A DNA stretch of 64,000 bases from NCBI RefSeq assembly GCF_003054225.1, contig NZ_QBKQ01000002.1:496001-560000 (forward strand), given 5' to 3'. The notes below the pieces were generated by a model. The model did not search any database and was not told where the DNA came from. It saw only the letters and a program-made list of their open reading frames with translations. Of this stretch, positions 45,201-54,052 are shown piece by piece. This DNA is from Christiangramia gaetbulicola. GTDB lineage: Bacteria; Bacteroidota; Bacteroidia; Flavobacteriales; Flavobacteriaceae. How positions within the stretch are numbered: position 1 is the stretch's first letter; each line of letters starts with the position of its first letter. Position numbers and translations under genes: made by a program.

Positions 45201-45915
45201 CAATTCTGAAAGAGAAATGGCCAGAGCCATGTACCTGGCAGGTTTCGATGTAAAAGATGTACACATGACCGATCTTATTACCGGTCGTGAAACTCTTGAA
45301 GATATTCAATTTATTGCCGCCGTAGGTGGGTTCTCAAACTCAGATGTTCTGGGAAGTGCCAAAGGCTGGGCCGGAGCTTTTCTATATAATGAGAAAGCGC
45401 AGGAAGCCCTGGATAAATTCTTTGCCAGAAAAGACACCCTTTCACTTGGAGTTTGTAATGGTTGCCAGTTGTTCATAGAACTTGGATTGATAAATCCAGA
45501 TCATGAGCAAAAACCTAAAATGTTGCATAACGAATCACACAAATTCGAATGTAACTTTACTTCTGTAGAGATTCAGGAAAACAATTCTGTAATGTTATCT
45601 ACGCTTGCCGGATCCAAACTTGGTATCTGGGCAGCCCATGGTGAAGGTAAATTCAGTTTCCCATATGAAGAGTCTAAGTATAATATCGTAGGTAAATATG
45701 GGTATGAAGGTTATCCTGCCAATCCAAACGGATCTCATTTTAACACCGCGGTTTTAACAGATGACACCGGTAGACACCTTGTAATGATGCCTCATCTAGA
45801 AAGATCTACCTTCCAATGGAACTGGGCACACTATCCAAAAGGCAGAAAAGACGAAGTTTCTCCCTGGCATGAAGGATTCGTAAATGCCAGAAAATGGCTG
45901 GAAAAGAAGCAGTAA
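42250..45915 (+). CDS. purL: Phosphoribosylformylglycinamidine synthase, single-chain large form
   Basis: A 1221-residue enzyme turning FGAR, glutamine and ATP into FGAM in purine synthesis. It has the N-terminal domain, a linker (FSQVNSEHCRHKIF), two AIRS-like ATP-binding halves (ETHNFPTTVEPFNGAATGSGG, then KDSLSMKQRYKDGEVISPGT) and a C-terminal class I glutaminase with nucleophile Cys in GVCNGCQ and AAHGEGKFSF. This E. coli-like fused form replaces the separate PurL, PurQ and PurS proteins. The window's purB acts later in the same pathway. It is monocistronic. Confidence 0.97.
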   Translation: MILFFGNQTTKVFAVETHSELSAQEISKLNWLFGNTQQIHKSALADFFVGPRAAMITPWSTNAVEITQNMGIHGLIRIEEFLRVDEHFHDFDPMLSQKYEALDQDIFDIHINPAPIIEVDDIEAYNQQEGLALNVEEVAYLEGLSEKLGRKLTDSEVFGFSQVNSEHCRHKIFNGTFVIDGEEKPSSLFKLIRKTSEENPNDIVSAYKDNVAFVKGPKVEQFAPKKPDVPEYYQVKDFDSVISLKAETHNFPTTVEPFNGAATGSGGEIRDRLAGGKGSLPLAGTAVYMTSYSRLDKDRKWENGMKERDWLYQTPMDILIKASNGASDFGNKFGQPLISGSVLTFEHSEHDRSLGYDKVIMLAGGIGYGKENQALKDVPEKGDKIVVLGGENYRIGMGGAAVSSADTGEFSSGIELNAIQRSNPEMQKRAANAVRGMVESDENPIVSIHDHGAGGHLNCLSELVEEKGGKIDLDALPVGDPTLSAKEIIGNESQERMGLVIGEAEIAQLKRVADRERSPMYEVGSVTGDYRFTFEGEKSGQKPMDLELSDMFGSSPKTVMTDKTVKREYENVSYNTTKIHDYLEQLLQLEAVACKDWLTNKVDRCVSGRVAKQQTAGPLQLPLNNCGVMALDYKGKEGVATSIGHSPVSALVDPVAGSKNSIAESLSNIVWAPLEKGLKSISLSANWMWPCNNEGEDARLYEAVEGISKFAISLGINVPTGKDSLSMKQRYKDGEVISPGTVIISAAGHCNDITKVVEPVLQKNGGDIYYINLSQDSFKLGGSSFAQILNKVGSEVPTIKDDKKFAEAFNAIQELIKKDLILAGHDVASGGLITTLLEMCFADVNLSADLNLSALNEKDIVKLLFNENCGIVFQAKDGSVEEILKEKKIEFFNIGKVTEGKELRIKSSGADLSFNIPELRDTWYKTSFLLDERQSGIDKATERYHNYKEQPLEFKFPEHFTGKLQEMDPGKPRIKAAIIREKGSNSEREMARAMYLAGFDVKDVHMTDLITGRETLEDIQFIAAVGGFSNSDVLGSAKGWAGAFLYNEKAQEALDKFFARKDTLSLGVCNGCQLFIELGLINPDHEQKPKMLHNESHKFECNFTSVEIQENNSVMLSTLAGSKLGIWAAHGEGKFSFPYEESKYNIVGKYGYEGYPANPNGSHFNTAVLTDDTGRHLVMMPHLERSTFQWNWAHYPKGRKDEVSPWHEGFVNARKWLEKKQ

Positions 45916-45938
45916 GGAGAAATTTTTATGAATAAAAT

Positions 45939-45970
45939 TAAAGGGATGTTAAAAACATCCCTTATTTTTT
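45939..45970 (+). terminator. Terminator after purL
   Basis: A 10-bp stem AAGGGATGTT/AACATCCCTT (45941-45950 and 45954-45963) with a 3-nt loop is followed by ATTTTTT. Confidence 0.88.
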
Positions 45971-46039
45971 GCATATTCGATTTGAAGTAGCCCCCTTTTT
46001 TGCTATTTTGCAAAGCACATAAATAAATTGTTCAACTTG

Positions 46040-47821
46040 ATGAATGACATTAAAAGACTCTTTGACTTCCCTTATTTCCAGCTTGAAAATTTTCCTTTAG
46101 AGGAAGCACTTGCCACAAAATATGGCAATGAATGGAAAACACTTTCAACTCAACAATATATAGATCAGGCTAATGCTATTAGCCGTGGACTTTTGAGATT
46201 GGGTGTAAAGCCTAATGATAAGATAGCAGTAATCTCAACCAATAACAGGACAGAATGGAGTGTTATGGATATAGGTATTCTGCAGCTTGGAGCACAAAAT
46301 GTGCCTATTTATCCTACCATTTCTGAAGAGGACTATGAATATGTATTGAATCACAGTGAAGCTATCTATTGTTTTGTTTCAGATAAGGAAGTACTTGATA
46401 AGGTTAACCGTATTAAAGCGACCACGCATCTTAAAGAAGTATATAGTTTCGATGAGATCCCGGGGTGTAAGAACTGGACAGAGATCTTAAAGGATGGCGA
46501 AGACAAAGGAAATCAGGACGAGGTTGAAAAACTGAAGAAAGCAGTTAAGCCAGATGATCTTGCTACCTTAATATATACTTCTGGAACTACCGGAAGGCCA
46601 AAAGGTGTTATGCTAACCCATGATAATATTGTAAGTGATGTATTGGGAAGCGCTCCTCGAGTGCCTTTTGAACGTGGTACATTTGTAGCGCTTAGCTTTT
46701 TACCGGTATGTCATATTTTCGAAAGAATGATATTATATCTATATCAGTATTATTCTGTTTCAATTTATTTTGCTGAGTCTATAGATAAAATAAGCGACAA
46801 CCTTAAAGAAGTAAAACCTCATGTGATCACCGCAGTACCAAGATTACTGGAAAAGGTTTATGATAAGATCATCGCTAAAGGAACTGCTCTAGACGGAATC
46901 AAGAAAAATCTTTTCTTCTGGGCTGTAGAACTTGGTCTGGAATATGAACCATACGGAGCTAACGGATGGTGGTACGAGACCAAACTGAAACTGGCTCGCA
47001 AACTGATCTTCTCTAAATGGAAAGAAGGTCTGGGCGGAAATATTGAACTTATAGTTTCTGGTAGTGCCGCATTACAACCACGACTCGCCCGCGTTTTCGC
47101 TGCTGCTGAAATTCCTGTAATGGAAGGTTACGGTCTTACAGAAACATCTCCGGTGATCTCTGTTAACGACCAGAGAAATCATGGATTCAAGATTGGTACA
47201 GTTGGTAAGGTACTGGATAATGTAGAAGTTAAGATCGCAGATGATGGTGAGATCCTGGCAAAGGGTCCGAACATCATGAAGGGCTACTATAAGGATGAAG
47301 AAAAAACCAGGGAAGTTCTAAATGGTGAAGGATACTTCCATACCGGTGATATAGGAGAAATAGATAAAGATGGCTTCCTGAAGATTACAGACAGGAAAAA
47401 AGAAATGTTCAAAACTTCAGGTGGTAAATATGTAGCACCACAATTACTTGAAAATACCATGAAACAGTCTCGTTTTATAGAGCAGATCATGGTTGTTGGT
47501 GACGGAGAAAAGATGCCTACAGCATTGATCCAGCCTAATTTTGAATTTATTACCGACTGGGCTCGTCGTAAAAATATCGATCTTGGTAAAGGAACCGAGA
47601 AAGATATTGCCAATAACAAACTGGTTAAAGAGCGTATACAGGAAGAGGTAGACTTCTATAATCAGAAATTTGGTAAGTGGGAAAGAGTTAAAACTATCGA
47701 ACTTACTCCTGAAATATGGACTATTGAAGATGGACACCTTACTCCTACCATGAAATTAAAGAGACGAATTATAAGAGACCGATATAATGATCTATATGAA
47801 AAATTATATGGCCGGTCTTAA
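46040..47821 (+). CDS. fadD: Long-chain fatty acid--CoA ligase (FadD15-like)
   Basis: A 593-residue AMP-forming ligase that activates fatty acids to acyl-CoA. The start ATG 46040 is preferred to TTG 46028. The adenylation motif is TLIYTSGTTGRPKGVMLTH, with the core VMEGYGLTETSPVISVN and the C-terminal hinge GYFHTGDIGEIDKDGFLKI, then TDRKKEMFKTSGGKYVAP. Length and motif wording fit the FadD15 group of long-chain ligases. It lies immediately upstream of the MarR regulator and the fadNAE genes, so it supplies their substrate. Confidence 0.93.
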   Translation: MNDIKRLFDFPYFQLENFPLEEALATKYGNEWKTLSTQQYIDQANAISRGLLRLGVKPNDKIAVISTNNRTEWSVMDIGILQLGAQNVPIYPTISEEDYEYVLNHSEAIYCFVSDKEVLDKVNRIKATTHLKEVYSFDEIPGCKNWTEILKDGEDKGNQDEVEKLKKAVKPDDLATLIYTSGTTGRPKGVMLTHDNIVSDVLGSAPRVPFERGTFVALSFLPVCHIFERMILYLYQYYSVSIYFAESIDKISDNLKEVKPHVITAVPRLLEKVYDKIIAKGTALDGIKKNLFFWAVELGLEYEPYGANGWWYETKLKLARKLIFSKWKEGLGGNIELIVSGSAALQPRLARVFAAAEIPVMEGYGLTETSPVISVNDQRNHGFKIGTVGKVLDNVEVKIADDGEILAKGPNIMKGYYKDEEKTREVLNGEGYFHTGDIGEIDKDGFLKITDRKKEMFKTSGGKYVAPQLLENTMKQSRFIEQIMVVGDGEKMPTALIQPNFEFITDWARRKNIDLGKGTEKDIANNKLVKERIQEEVDFYNQKFGKWERVKTIELTPEIWTIEDGHLTPTMKLKRRIIRDRYNDLYEKLYGRS

Positions 47822-47841
47822 TTAGTTATTAAGAATATGAT

Positions 47842-47875
47842 AAAAAAAGCTCCTCCTAACAAGAGGAGTTTTTTA
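47842..47875 (+). terminator. Terminator after fadD
   Basis: A CTCCTC/GAGGAG stem (47850-47855 and 47863-47868), extended by a G-T pair and A/T pairs, with a 7-nt loop and a T run, separates fadD from the marR-fadNAE unit. Confidence 0.85.
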
Positions 47876-47929
47876 GTTTTAAGAATATTTGATCCGTTAA
47901 TTCACTATATTAATATTTTTAAACGAATT

Positions 47930-47949
47930 TTATTATGCATGCATAATAA
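47930..47949. promoter_or_regulatory. 20-bp perfect palindrome, probable MarR operator
   Basis: TTATTATGCA/TGCATAATAA is a perfect inverted repeat centred at 47939/47940. It lies in the promoter region of the marR gene, 7 bases upstream of the -7 box and over the -33 position. Perfect palindromes of 16-20 bp are typical MarR-family operators. Confidence 0.75.
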
Positions 47950-47956
47950 TTTTTCC

Positions 47957-47964
47957 TAACTTTG
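47957..47964 (+). promoter_or_regulatory. -7 promoter element of the marR-fadNAE unit
   Basis: TAACTTTG fits TAnnTTTG. It lies 18 bases before ATG 47983, and the TTG at 47962 falls inside it, which argues that 47983 is the true start. The operator-like palindrome occupies the -33 region. Confidence 0.6.
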
Positions 47965-47982
47965 GATTCATTCAAAATCCAG

Positions 47983-48435
47983 ATGAAAGAAAAAACAATA
48001 GATTATGTATTGCGTGCAACCTGGATGGCCGTCTCAAAGATGTATAATGAGGAGGCTGGAAAAGCAGGAAGCACAATGGCTACAGGATTTGCCCTTTTAA
48101 GTATAGATCCTGAAGACGGCACCCCATCTACTTCACTTGGCCCAAAAATGGGAATGGAAGCTACAAGTCTTTCCAGGATACTGAAAACCATGGAAGAAAA
48201 AGGTCTTATCATAAGGAAAAAGAATCCTAATGATGGGCGTAGCGTGCTTATCTATTTAACCGAATTTGGTAAAGAGATGAGAGATTATTCTAAGCGCGTG
48301 GTACTTCGTTTTGATGAAGCGGTTAAGGAAAATGTTTCTGACAAAGACCTTAAAACCTTTATAGAAGTAGCCAATACCATCTTGAATTTAATTAGCGAGA
48401 AGAAGATTTATACAAAGGAAATTAGTATCAGATAA
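47983..48435 (+). CDS. MarR family transcriptional regulator
   Basis: A 150-residue winged-helix regulator starting MKEKTIDYVLRATWMAVSKM. The DNA-binding core is LGPKMGMEATSLSRILKTME, then EKGLIIRKKNPNDGRSVLIY with the wing and the conserved D-R. N- and C-terminal helices dimerise it. It is immediately upstream of fadN and under a palindrome, so it very likely controls the beta-oxidation genes and itself, with a fatty acyl-CoA as a plausible inducer. Only 18 bases separate it from fadN. Confidence 0.92.
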   Translation: MKEKTIDYVLRATWMAVSKMYNEEAGKAGSTMATGFALLSIDPEDGTPSTSLGPKMGMEATSLSRILKTMEEKGLIIRKKNPNDGRSVLIYLTEFGKEMRDYSKRVVLRFDEAVKENVSDKDLKTFIEVANTILNLISEKKIYTKEISIR

Positions 48436-48453
48436 AATAATAAACACCAAAAA

Positions 48454-50859
48454 ATGAAAAGAAGGATTAATAAAGTCGCAGTTGTAGGATCCGGAATTAT
48501 GGGTAGCGGTATCGCTTGCCATTTCGCCAATATCGGCGTGGAAGTCTTACTTCTGGACATAGTTCCAAGGGAACTTAATGAAAAGGAAAAGAAAAAAGGA
48601 CTCACCCTGGAAGACAAAGTGGTTAGAAACAGGATCGTAAATGATTCTCTTCAGGACTCTGTTAAGTCTAAACCATCTCCTATTTACCACCAAGATTTTG
48701 TAAAAAGGATAACAACCGGAAATCTTGAAGATGACATTTCGAAGGTTTCTGAAGTAGACTGGATCATAGAGGTGGTTGTTGAACGTCTTGATATTAAAAA
48801 ACAGGTTTTTGAAAACCTTGAAAAACATAGAACTCCAGGTACTTTGATCACTTCAAATACGTCTGGAATTCCGATCAATTTTATGACTGAAGGTCGTAGC
48901 GATGATTTTAAAAAGCATTTCTGCGGAACTCACTTCTTTAACCCACCAAGATATTTAAGATTGTTCGAGATCATTCCTGGAAAAGAAACTTCTCCTGAAG
49001 TTCTTGATTTCCTTGAGATGTACGGTGAAAAATTCCTTGGAAAAAAAGCAGTTCTTGCAAAAGACACTCCTGCATTTATAGGGAACAGGATTGGTATCTT
49101 CTCTATCATGAGCCTTTTCCATACCGTAAAGGATATGGGAATGACCATCGAAGAGGTGGACAAACTTACGGGTCCTGTAATTGGTCGCCAGAAATCGGCA
49201 ACTTTTAGAACTGTAGACGTTGTTGGTTTAGATACATTAGTTCATGTTGCCAACGGTATTTACGAGAATGTTCCAGATGATGAGCAACACGAACTTTTCA
49301 AATTACCAGGTTTCATCAATACCATGATGGAGAACAAATGGTTAGGTAGCAAAACCGGCCAGGGATTCTATAAGAAAATTAAGAATGACGACGGATCCAG
49401 CGAGATCAAATCTCTTAATCTTGATACTATGGAGTATCGCGATAGAAAGAATGCTTCTTTTGCAACACTGGAGATGACTAAAACCATCGATAATGTTGCC
49501 GATCGTTTTGAAGTACTGGTAAAAGGAAAAGACAAAGCCGGAGACTTTTACAGAAAAAGTTTTTCAGCTCTCTTCGCATACGTATCTAACAGAATTCCAG
49601 AGATCGCAGACGAGCTATATAAGATAGACGATGCTATGAAAGCTGGATTTGGTTGGGAACATGGTCCATTCCAGATCTGGGATGCGATTGGTGTTGAAAA
49701 AGGTATCGAAATGATGAAGGCTGAAGGTTATGAACCTGCTGCCTGGGTAAATGAAATGCTGGAAAGCGGAAGTAAAAGTTTCTATACCGTAAAAGAAGGA
49801 AATACCTATTACTATAATATAGACGACAAAAAACAAACTAAGGTTCCTGGTCAGGATGCATTTATTATTCTTGATAATATCAGGGAATCTAAGGAAGTAT
49901 TCAAGAATAGCGGCGTAGTAGTAGAAGATCTTGGTGACGGTATCCTGAACGTAGAATTCAGAAGTAAAATGAATTCTATTGGTGGCGATGTTCTTGACGG
50001 ATTAAATAAAGCCATTGATATTGCTGAAAAAGATTATCAGGGGCTGGTTGTTGCCAATGATGGTAAGAACTTCTCTGTTGGTGCGAATATCGGGATGATC
50101 TTTATGATGGCCGTAGAGCAGGAATATGAAGAGCTGAACATGGCTATCAAATATTTCCAGGATACTATGATGAGAATGCGTTACTCCTCTATTCCAACAG
50201 TAGCTGCTCCTCATGCAATGACCCTTGGTGGTGGATGCGAGATGTCACTTCACGCAGATAAAGTTGTTGCCGCAGCCGAAACTTACATTGGATTAGTAGA
50301 ATTTGGTGTTGGTGTGATCCCTGGTGGAGGTGGAACAAAAGAAATGACAGTTAGAGCTGCCGATACTTTCCAGAAAGATGATGTAGAGTTAAACCGACTA
50401 AGAGAACACTTCCTTACTATAGGAATGGCGAAAGTTTCAACTTCAGCTTATGAAGCTTATGACCTGAACCTTCTTCAGAAAGGAAAGGATATTGTAGTTG
50501 TAAATCCAGACAGACAATTAGCGATCGCTAAGAAACATGCGCTGTTAATGGCTGAAAATGGATATACAAAACCAATTGAACGAACAGATATTAAAGTTCT
50601 TGGAAAACAGGCATTAGGGGCATTCCTTGTTGGAACAGACCAGATGGCTGCAGGGAAGTATATCAGCGAGCACGATAAGAAGATCGCTAACAAACTAGCT
50701 TATGTAATGGCCGGTGGTGATCTTTCAGAAAATCAACTGGTAAGTGAACAATACTTATTAGAACTTGAAAGAGAAGCTTTCTTATCCCTTACAGGAGAAA
50801 GAAAAACTCTGGAAAGGCTTCAGCACATGCTTAAAAAAGGAAAACCATTAAGAAATTAG
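48454..50859 (+). CDS. fadN: 3-hydroxyacyl-CoA dehydrogenase / enoyl-CoA hydratase, FadN-like
   Basis: An 801-residue bifunctional beta-oxidation enzyme. The N-terminal part is the NAD-dependent hydroxyacyl-CoA dehydrogenase (VAVVGSGIMGSGIACHFAN at ~8-26; GTHFFNPPRYLRLFEIIPG; AFIGNRIGIF), and the C-terminal third (~470-720) is the hydratase (GKNFSVGANI; TLGGGCEMSLHAD; GVGVIPGGGGTKEM). This order is the reverse of E. coli FadB and matches Bacillus FadN. It is followed by fadA and fadE, as in the Bacillus fadNAE operon. Confidence 0.94.
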   Translation: MKRRINKVAVVGSGIMGSGIACHFANIGVEVLLLDIVPRELNEKEKKKGLTLEDKVVRNRIVNDSLQDSVKSKPSPIYHQDFVKRITTGNLEDDISKVSEVDWIIEVVVERLDIKKQVFENLEKHRTPGTLITSNTSGIPINFMTEGRSDDFKKHFCGTHFFNPPRYLRLFEIIPGKETSPEVLDFLEMYGEKFLGKKAVLAKDTPAFIGNRIGIFSIMSLFHTVKDMGMTIEEVDKLTGPVIGRQKSATFRTVDVVGLDTLVHVANGIYENVPDDEQHELFKLPGFINTMMENKWLGSKTGQGFYKKIKNDDGSSEIKSLNLDTMEYRDRKNASFATLEMTKTIDNVADRFEVLVKGKDKAGDFYRKSFSALFAYVSNRIPEIADELYKIDDAMKAGFGWEHGPFQIWDAIGVEKGIEMMKAEGYEPAAWVNEMLESGSKSFYTVKEGNTYYYNIDDKKQTKVPGQDAFIILDNIRESKEVFKNSGVVVEDLGDGILNVEFRSKMNSIGGDVLDGLNKAIDIAEKDYQGLVVANDGKNFSVGANIGMIFMMAVEQEYEELNMAIKYFQDTMMRMRYSSIPTVAAPHAMTLGGGCEMSLHADKVVAAAETYIGLVEFGVGVIPGGGGTKEMTVRAADTFQKDDVELNRLREHFLTIGMAKVSTSAYEAYDLNLLQKGKDIVVVNPDRQLAIAKKHALLMAENGYTKPIERTDIKVLGKQALGAFLVGTDQMAAGKYISEHDKKIANKLAYVMAGGDLSENQLVSEQYLLELEREAFLSLTGERKTLERLQHMLKKGKPLRN

Positions 50860-50920
50860 AATTGAGCAACTATAAAGAAAAATCTAGAAACTCAAATCTA
50901 ATATCTAAATACTAAGAAAA

Positions 50921-52111
50921 ATGAAAACAGCATATATAGTAAAAGCATACAGAACCGCAGTAGGAAAGGCTCCTCGAGGAGTATTTCGCTTCAAAAGACC
51001 TGATGAACTGGCTGCGGAAACCATCCAGTACATGATGGATAAATTACCAGACTTCGATAAAACGCGTATCGACGATGTGATGGTTGGAAACGCAATGCCT
51101 GAAGCAGAACAGGGATTGAATGTTGGTAGACTGATCTCTTTGATGGGATTGAAAGTTGAAGACGTTCCTGGAATGACCGTGAACAGATATTGCGCTTCAG
51201 GATTGGAAACGATTTCTATCGCCACTGCTAAAATTCAGAGTGGAATGGCCGACTGTGTGATCGCAGGAGGTGCAGAAAGCATGAGTTATATTCCAATGGG
51301 AGGTTACAAACCGGTTCCAGATTACGAAGTGGCCAAAGAAGGTAACGAGGATTATTACTGGGGAATGGGATTAACTGCAGAAGCAGTTGCTAATAAATAC
51401 AAGGTCTCTCGTGAAGACCAGGATGAGTTCGCTTATCAGTCTCACCAGAAAGCGATTAAAGCTCAGGCTGAAGATCGTTTCCAGGACCAGATCGTTCCAA
51501 TCACCATTGATGAGACTTATGTAGATGAGGATGGTAAAAAGAAGACCAGGTCTTATACTGTAAATAAGGATGAAGGCCCTAGAAAGGATACTTCTATTGA
51601 AGTTCTTAATAAACTTAGACCGGTTTTCGCCGAAGGTGGAAGCGTAACTGCGGGTAACTCTTCCCAGATGAGTGATGGTGCAGCTTTCGTTATGGTGATG
51701 AGCGAAGACATGGTAAAGGAACTAAATCTTGAACCTATCGCCAGAATGGTAAGTTATGCTGCGGTTGGTGTAGAACCAAGAATCATGGGAATAGGACCAG
51801 TTCATGCAATCCCAAAGGCTCTAAAACAAGCCGGACTTAAGCAGGATGACCTTGAACTAATTGAGCTGAACGAAGCTTTCGCTTCTCAGTCTCTAGCCGT
51901 GATCAGGGAACTAGGATTAAATAAAGATAAACTGAACGTGAATGGTGGAGCAATTTCCATGGGTCACCCACTAGGATGTACCGGAGCTAAATTATCTGTT
52001 CAAATCTTTGATGAAATGCGTAAGCGTGACCTGAAGAACAAACACTGTATGGTAACCATGTGTGTTGGTACCGGCCAGGGTGCGGCAGGAGTTTTTGAAT
52101 TCCTGAACTAG
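50921..52111 (+). CDS. fadA: Acetyl-CoA C-acyltransferase (3-ketoacyl-CoA thiolase)
   Basis: A 396-residue thiolase releasing acetyl-CoA in the last beta-oxidation step. The nucleophile Cys91 lies in NRYCASGLET. The C-terminal His349 in GGAISMGHPLGCTG and Cys381 in MCVGTGQG complete the active site. It is 61 bases after fadN, preceded by an A/T/C-only tract that is echoed before fadE. It works with the FadN-type enzyme. Confidence 0.95.
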   Translation: MKTAYIVKAYRTAVGKAPRGVFRFKRPDELAAETIQYMMDKLPDFDKTRIDDVMVGNAMPEAEQGLNVGRLISLMGLKVEDVPGMTVNRYCASGLETISIATAKIQSGMADCVIAGGAESMSYIPMGGYKPVPDYEVAKEGNEDYYWGMGLTAEAVANKYKVSREDQDEFAYQSHQKAIKAQAEDRFQDQIVPITIDETYVDEDGKKKTRSYTVNKDEGPRKDTSIEVLNKLRPVFAEGGSVTAGNSSQMSDGAAFVMVMSEDMVKELNLEPIARMVSYAAVGVEPRIMGIGPVHAIPKALKQAGLKQDDLELIELNEAFASQSLAVIRELGLNKDKLNVNGGAISMGHPLGCTGAKLSVQIFDEMRKRDLKNKHCMVTMCVGTGQGAAGVFEFLN

Positions 52112-52222
52112 AATTGAGTATTGAGATCTCAGTATTGAGGTTTCCTACCAAATAATAAAATAAATAATCAATAAAGTGAGATTCTCAATACTAATATCTC
52201 ACTTCTAAATACTAAAATAAAA
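52112..52222 (+). repeat. Repeat-rich fadA-fadE intergenic segment
   Basis: AGTATTGAG occurs twice (52117-52125 and 52131-52139) and inverted once as CTCAATACT (52184-52192). A TGAGATCTCA palindrome (52122-52131) lies between the direct copies. GTGAGAT/ATCTCAC (52176-52182 and 52196-52202) form a hairpin. CTAATATCT and TCTAAATACTAA near the end recur upstream of fadA. It may be an mRNA-processing or stability element. Confidence 0.6.
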
Positions 52223-54031
52223 ATGAGCACAGAAACAGCAAATAAAGATCTTCTTCGCGGTGGGCAATTCTTGGTAAAGGAAACCAAAAGCGAAGATGTT
52301 TTTACTCCTGAGGATTTTAACGAGGAGCAAATAATGATGCGCGATTCCGTTAAGGAATTCGTAGAACGTGAAATTTGGCCTCACAAGGAAGAGTTTGAAA
52401 AGAAAAATTACGAATTAACTGAAGAAGTGATGCGTAAAGCCGGAGAGCTTGGATTCCTTGGTGTTGCCGTTCCAGAAGAATATGATGGTCTTGGGATGGG
52501 ATTCGTTTCTACAATGTTAGTTTGTGACTACATTTCTGGAGCTACAGGATCTGTTGCGACTGCCTTTGGAGCACATACAGGGATTGGTACTATGCCAATT
52601 ACATTATACGGAACAGAAGAGCAAAAGAAAAAATACGTTCCAAAACTTGCTACTGGTGAGTGGTTTGGCGCCTATTGCCTTACCGAACCTGGAGCAGGAT
52701 CTGATGCGAATTCAGGAAAAACAAAAGCTGTACTTTCTGAGGATGGAAAGCATTACAACATAAGCGGACAAAAAATGTGGATCTCAAACGCTGGATTTGC
52801 AGACGTATTCATCGTTTTCGCCAGAATAGAGGATGATAAGAACATTACCGGATTTATTGTAGAGAATGATAAAGACAATGGTATCAGCTTTGGTGAGGAA
52901 GAAAAGAAACTAGGTATCCACTCCTCTTCTACCCGTCAGGTATTTTTCAATGACACTAAAGTACCGGTAGAGAACATGCTTTCTGAGCGTGGGAATGGTT
53001 TCAAGATCGCGATGAATGCACTTAACGTAGGTCGTATCAAGCTTGCTGCTGCATCTCTTGATGCTCAGCGTAGAGTTACAGATCTTGCTACTAAATATGC
53101 TAATGATAGAGTTCAGTTTAATACTCCTATCGCTAAGTTTGGAGCGATCAAATCTAAGTTAGCAGAAATGGCTACTTCGGCATACGTTGGTGAAGCAGCT
53201 TCTTACCGTGCAGCTAAAAATATCGAAGACAGGATCAACATTCGCCTGGAAGAAGGAGCTTCACATTCTGAAGCTGAATTGAAAGGTGTTGAGGAATATG
53301 CCATAGAATGTTCCATTCTTAAGGTTGCATGTTCAGAAGACGTACAGAACTGTAGTGATGAAGGTATCCAGGTTTACGGAGGTATGGGATTCTCTGCAGA
53401 TACTCCTATGGAATCTGCATGGAGAGATGCTCGTATCGCTCGTATCTACGAAGGTACCAACGAAATCAACAGAATGCTTTCTGTTGGAATGTTAGTAAAG
53501 AAAGCTATGAAAGGTCATGTAGATCTTTTAGGTCCGGCAAAAAGCGTAGCAGACGAATTAACCGGAATTCCTTCTATGGATAAGCCAGATTATTCTGAGC
53601 TTTTCGCCGAAGAGAAAGAAATGGTAGCAAAACTTAAGAAGGTATTCTTAATGGTAGCCGGTAGCGCTGTCCAGAAATTTGGACCTCAACTGGAAGAGCA
53701 TCAGCAATTATTGCTTGCTGCAGCAGATATCCTTATCGAGATCTATATGGCAGAGTCTGGAATTCTTAGAGCTGAAAAGAACGCTAAGAAATTAGGTGAG
53801 GCTGCTCAGAAAGAGCAAATCGCAATGGCTAAATTATATCTTTACCATGCAGTTGATATTGTAAATACCAAGGCTAAGGAAGGAATTGGATCTTTTGCTG
53901 AAGGTGATGAGCAACGTATGATGCTTATGGGTCTTAAGAGATATACTAAGTATACAAACATGCCGAATGTAGTGGAACTTAGAAATACTATTGCTGAAAA
54001 ACTTACTTCAGAAAATAAATATTGTTTCTAG
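52223..54031 (+). CDS. fadE: Acyl-CoA dehydrogenase, FadE-like
   Basis: A 602-residue FAD-dependent enzyme that forms the trans-2-enoyl-CoA in the first beta-oxidation step. The N-terminal and beta domains are ordinary (WFGAYCLTEPGAGSDANSGK, then KMWISNAGFADVFIVFARI), and the FAD/active-site region reads IQVYGGMGFSADTPMESAWR, then DARIARIYEGTNEINRML. About 170 extra residues at the C-terminus form a second helical domain, as in very-long-chain and Bacillus FadE-type enzymes. It is 111 bases after fadA, across a repeat-rich gap. Confidence 0.94.
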   Translation: MSTETANKDLLRGGQFLVKETKSEDVFTPEDFNEEQIMMRDSVKEFVEREIWPHKEEFEKKNYELTEEVMRKAGELGFLGVAVPEEYDGLGMGFVSTMLVCDYISGATGSVATAFGAHTGIGTMPITLYGTEEQKKKYVPKLATGEWFGAYCLTEPGAGSDANSGKTKAVLSEDGKHYNISGQKMWISNAGFADVFIVFARIEDDKNITGFIVENDKDNGISFGEEEKKLGIHSSSTRQVFFNDTKVPVENMLSERGNGFKIAMNALNVGRIKLAAASLDAQRRVTDLATKYANDRVQFNTPIAKFGAIKSKLAEMATSAYVGEAASYRAAKNIEDRINIRLEEGASHSEAELKGVEEYAIECSILKVACSEDVQNCSDEGIQVYGGMGFSADTPMESAWRDARIARIYEGTNEINRMLSVGMLVKKAMKGHVDLLGPAKSVADELTGIPSMDKPDYSELFAEEKEMVAKLKKVFLMVAGSAVQKFGPQLEEHQQLLLAAADILIEIYMAESGILRAEKNAKKLGEAAQKEQIAMAKLYLYHAVDIVNTKAKEGIGSFAEGDEQRMMLMGLKRYTKYTNMPNVVELRNTIAEKLTSENKYCF

Positions 54032-54052
54032 AAGAAACATTCTTTTAAACTG

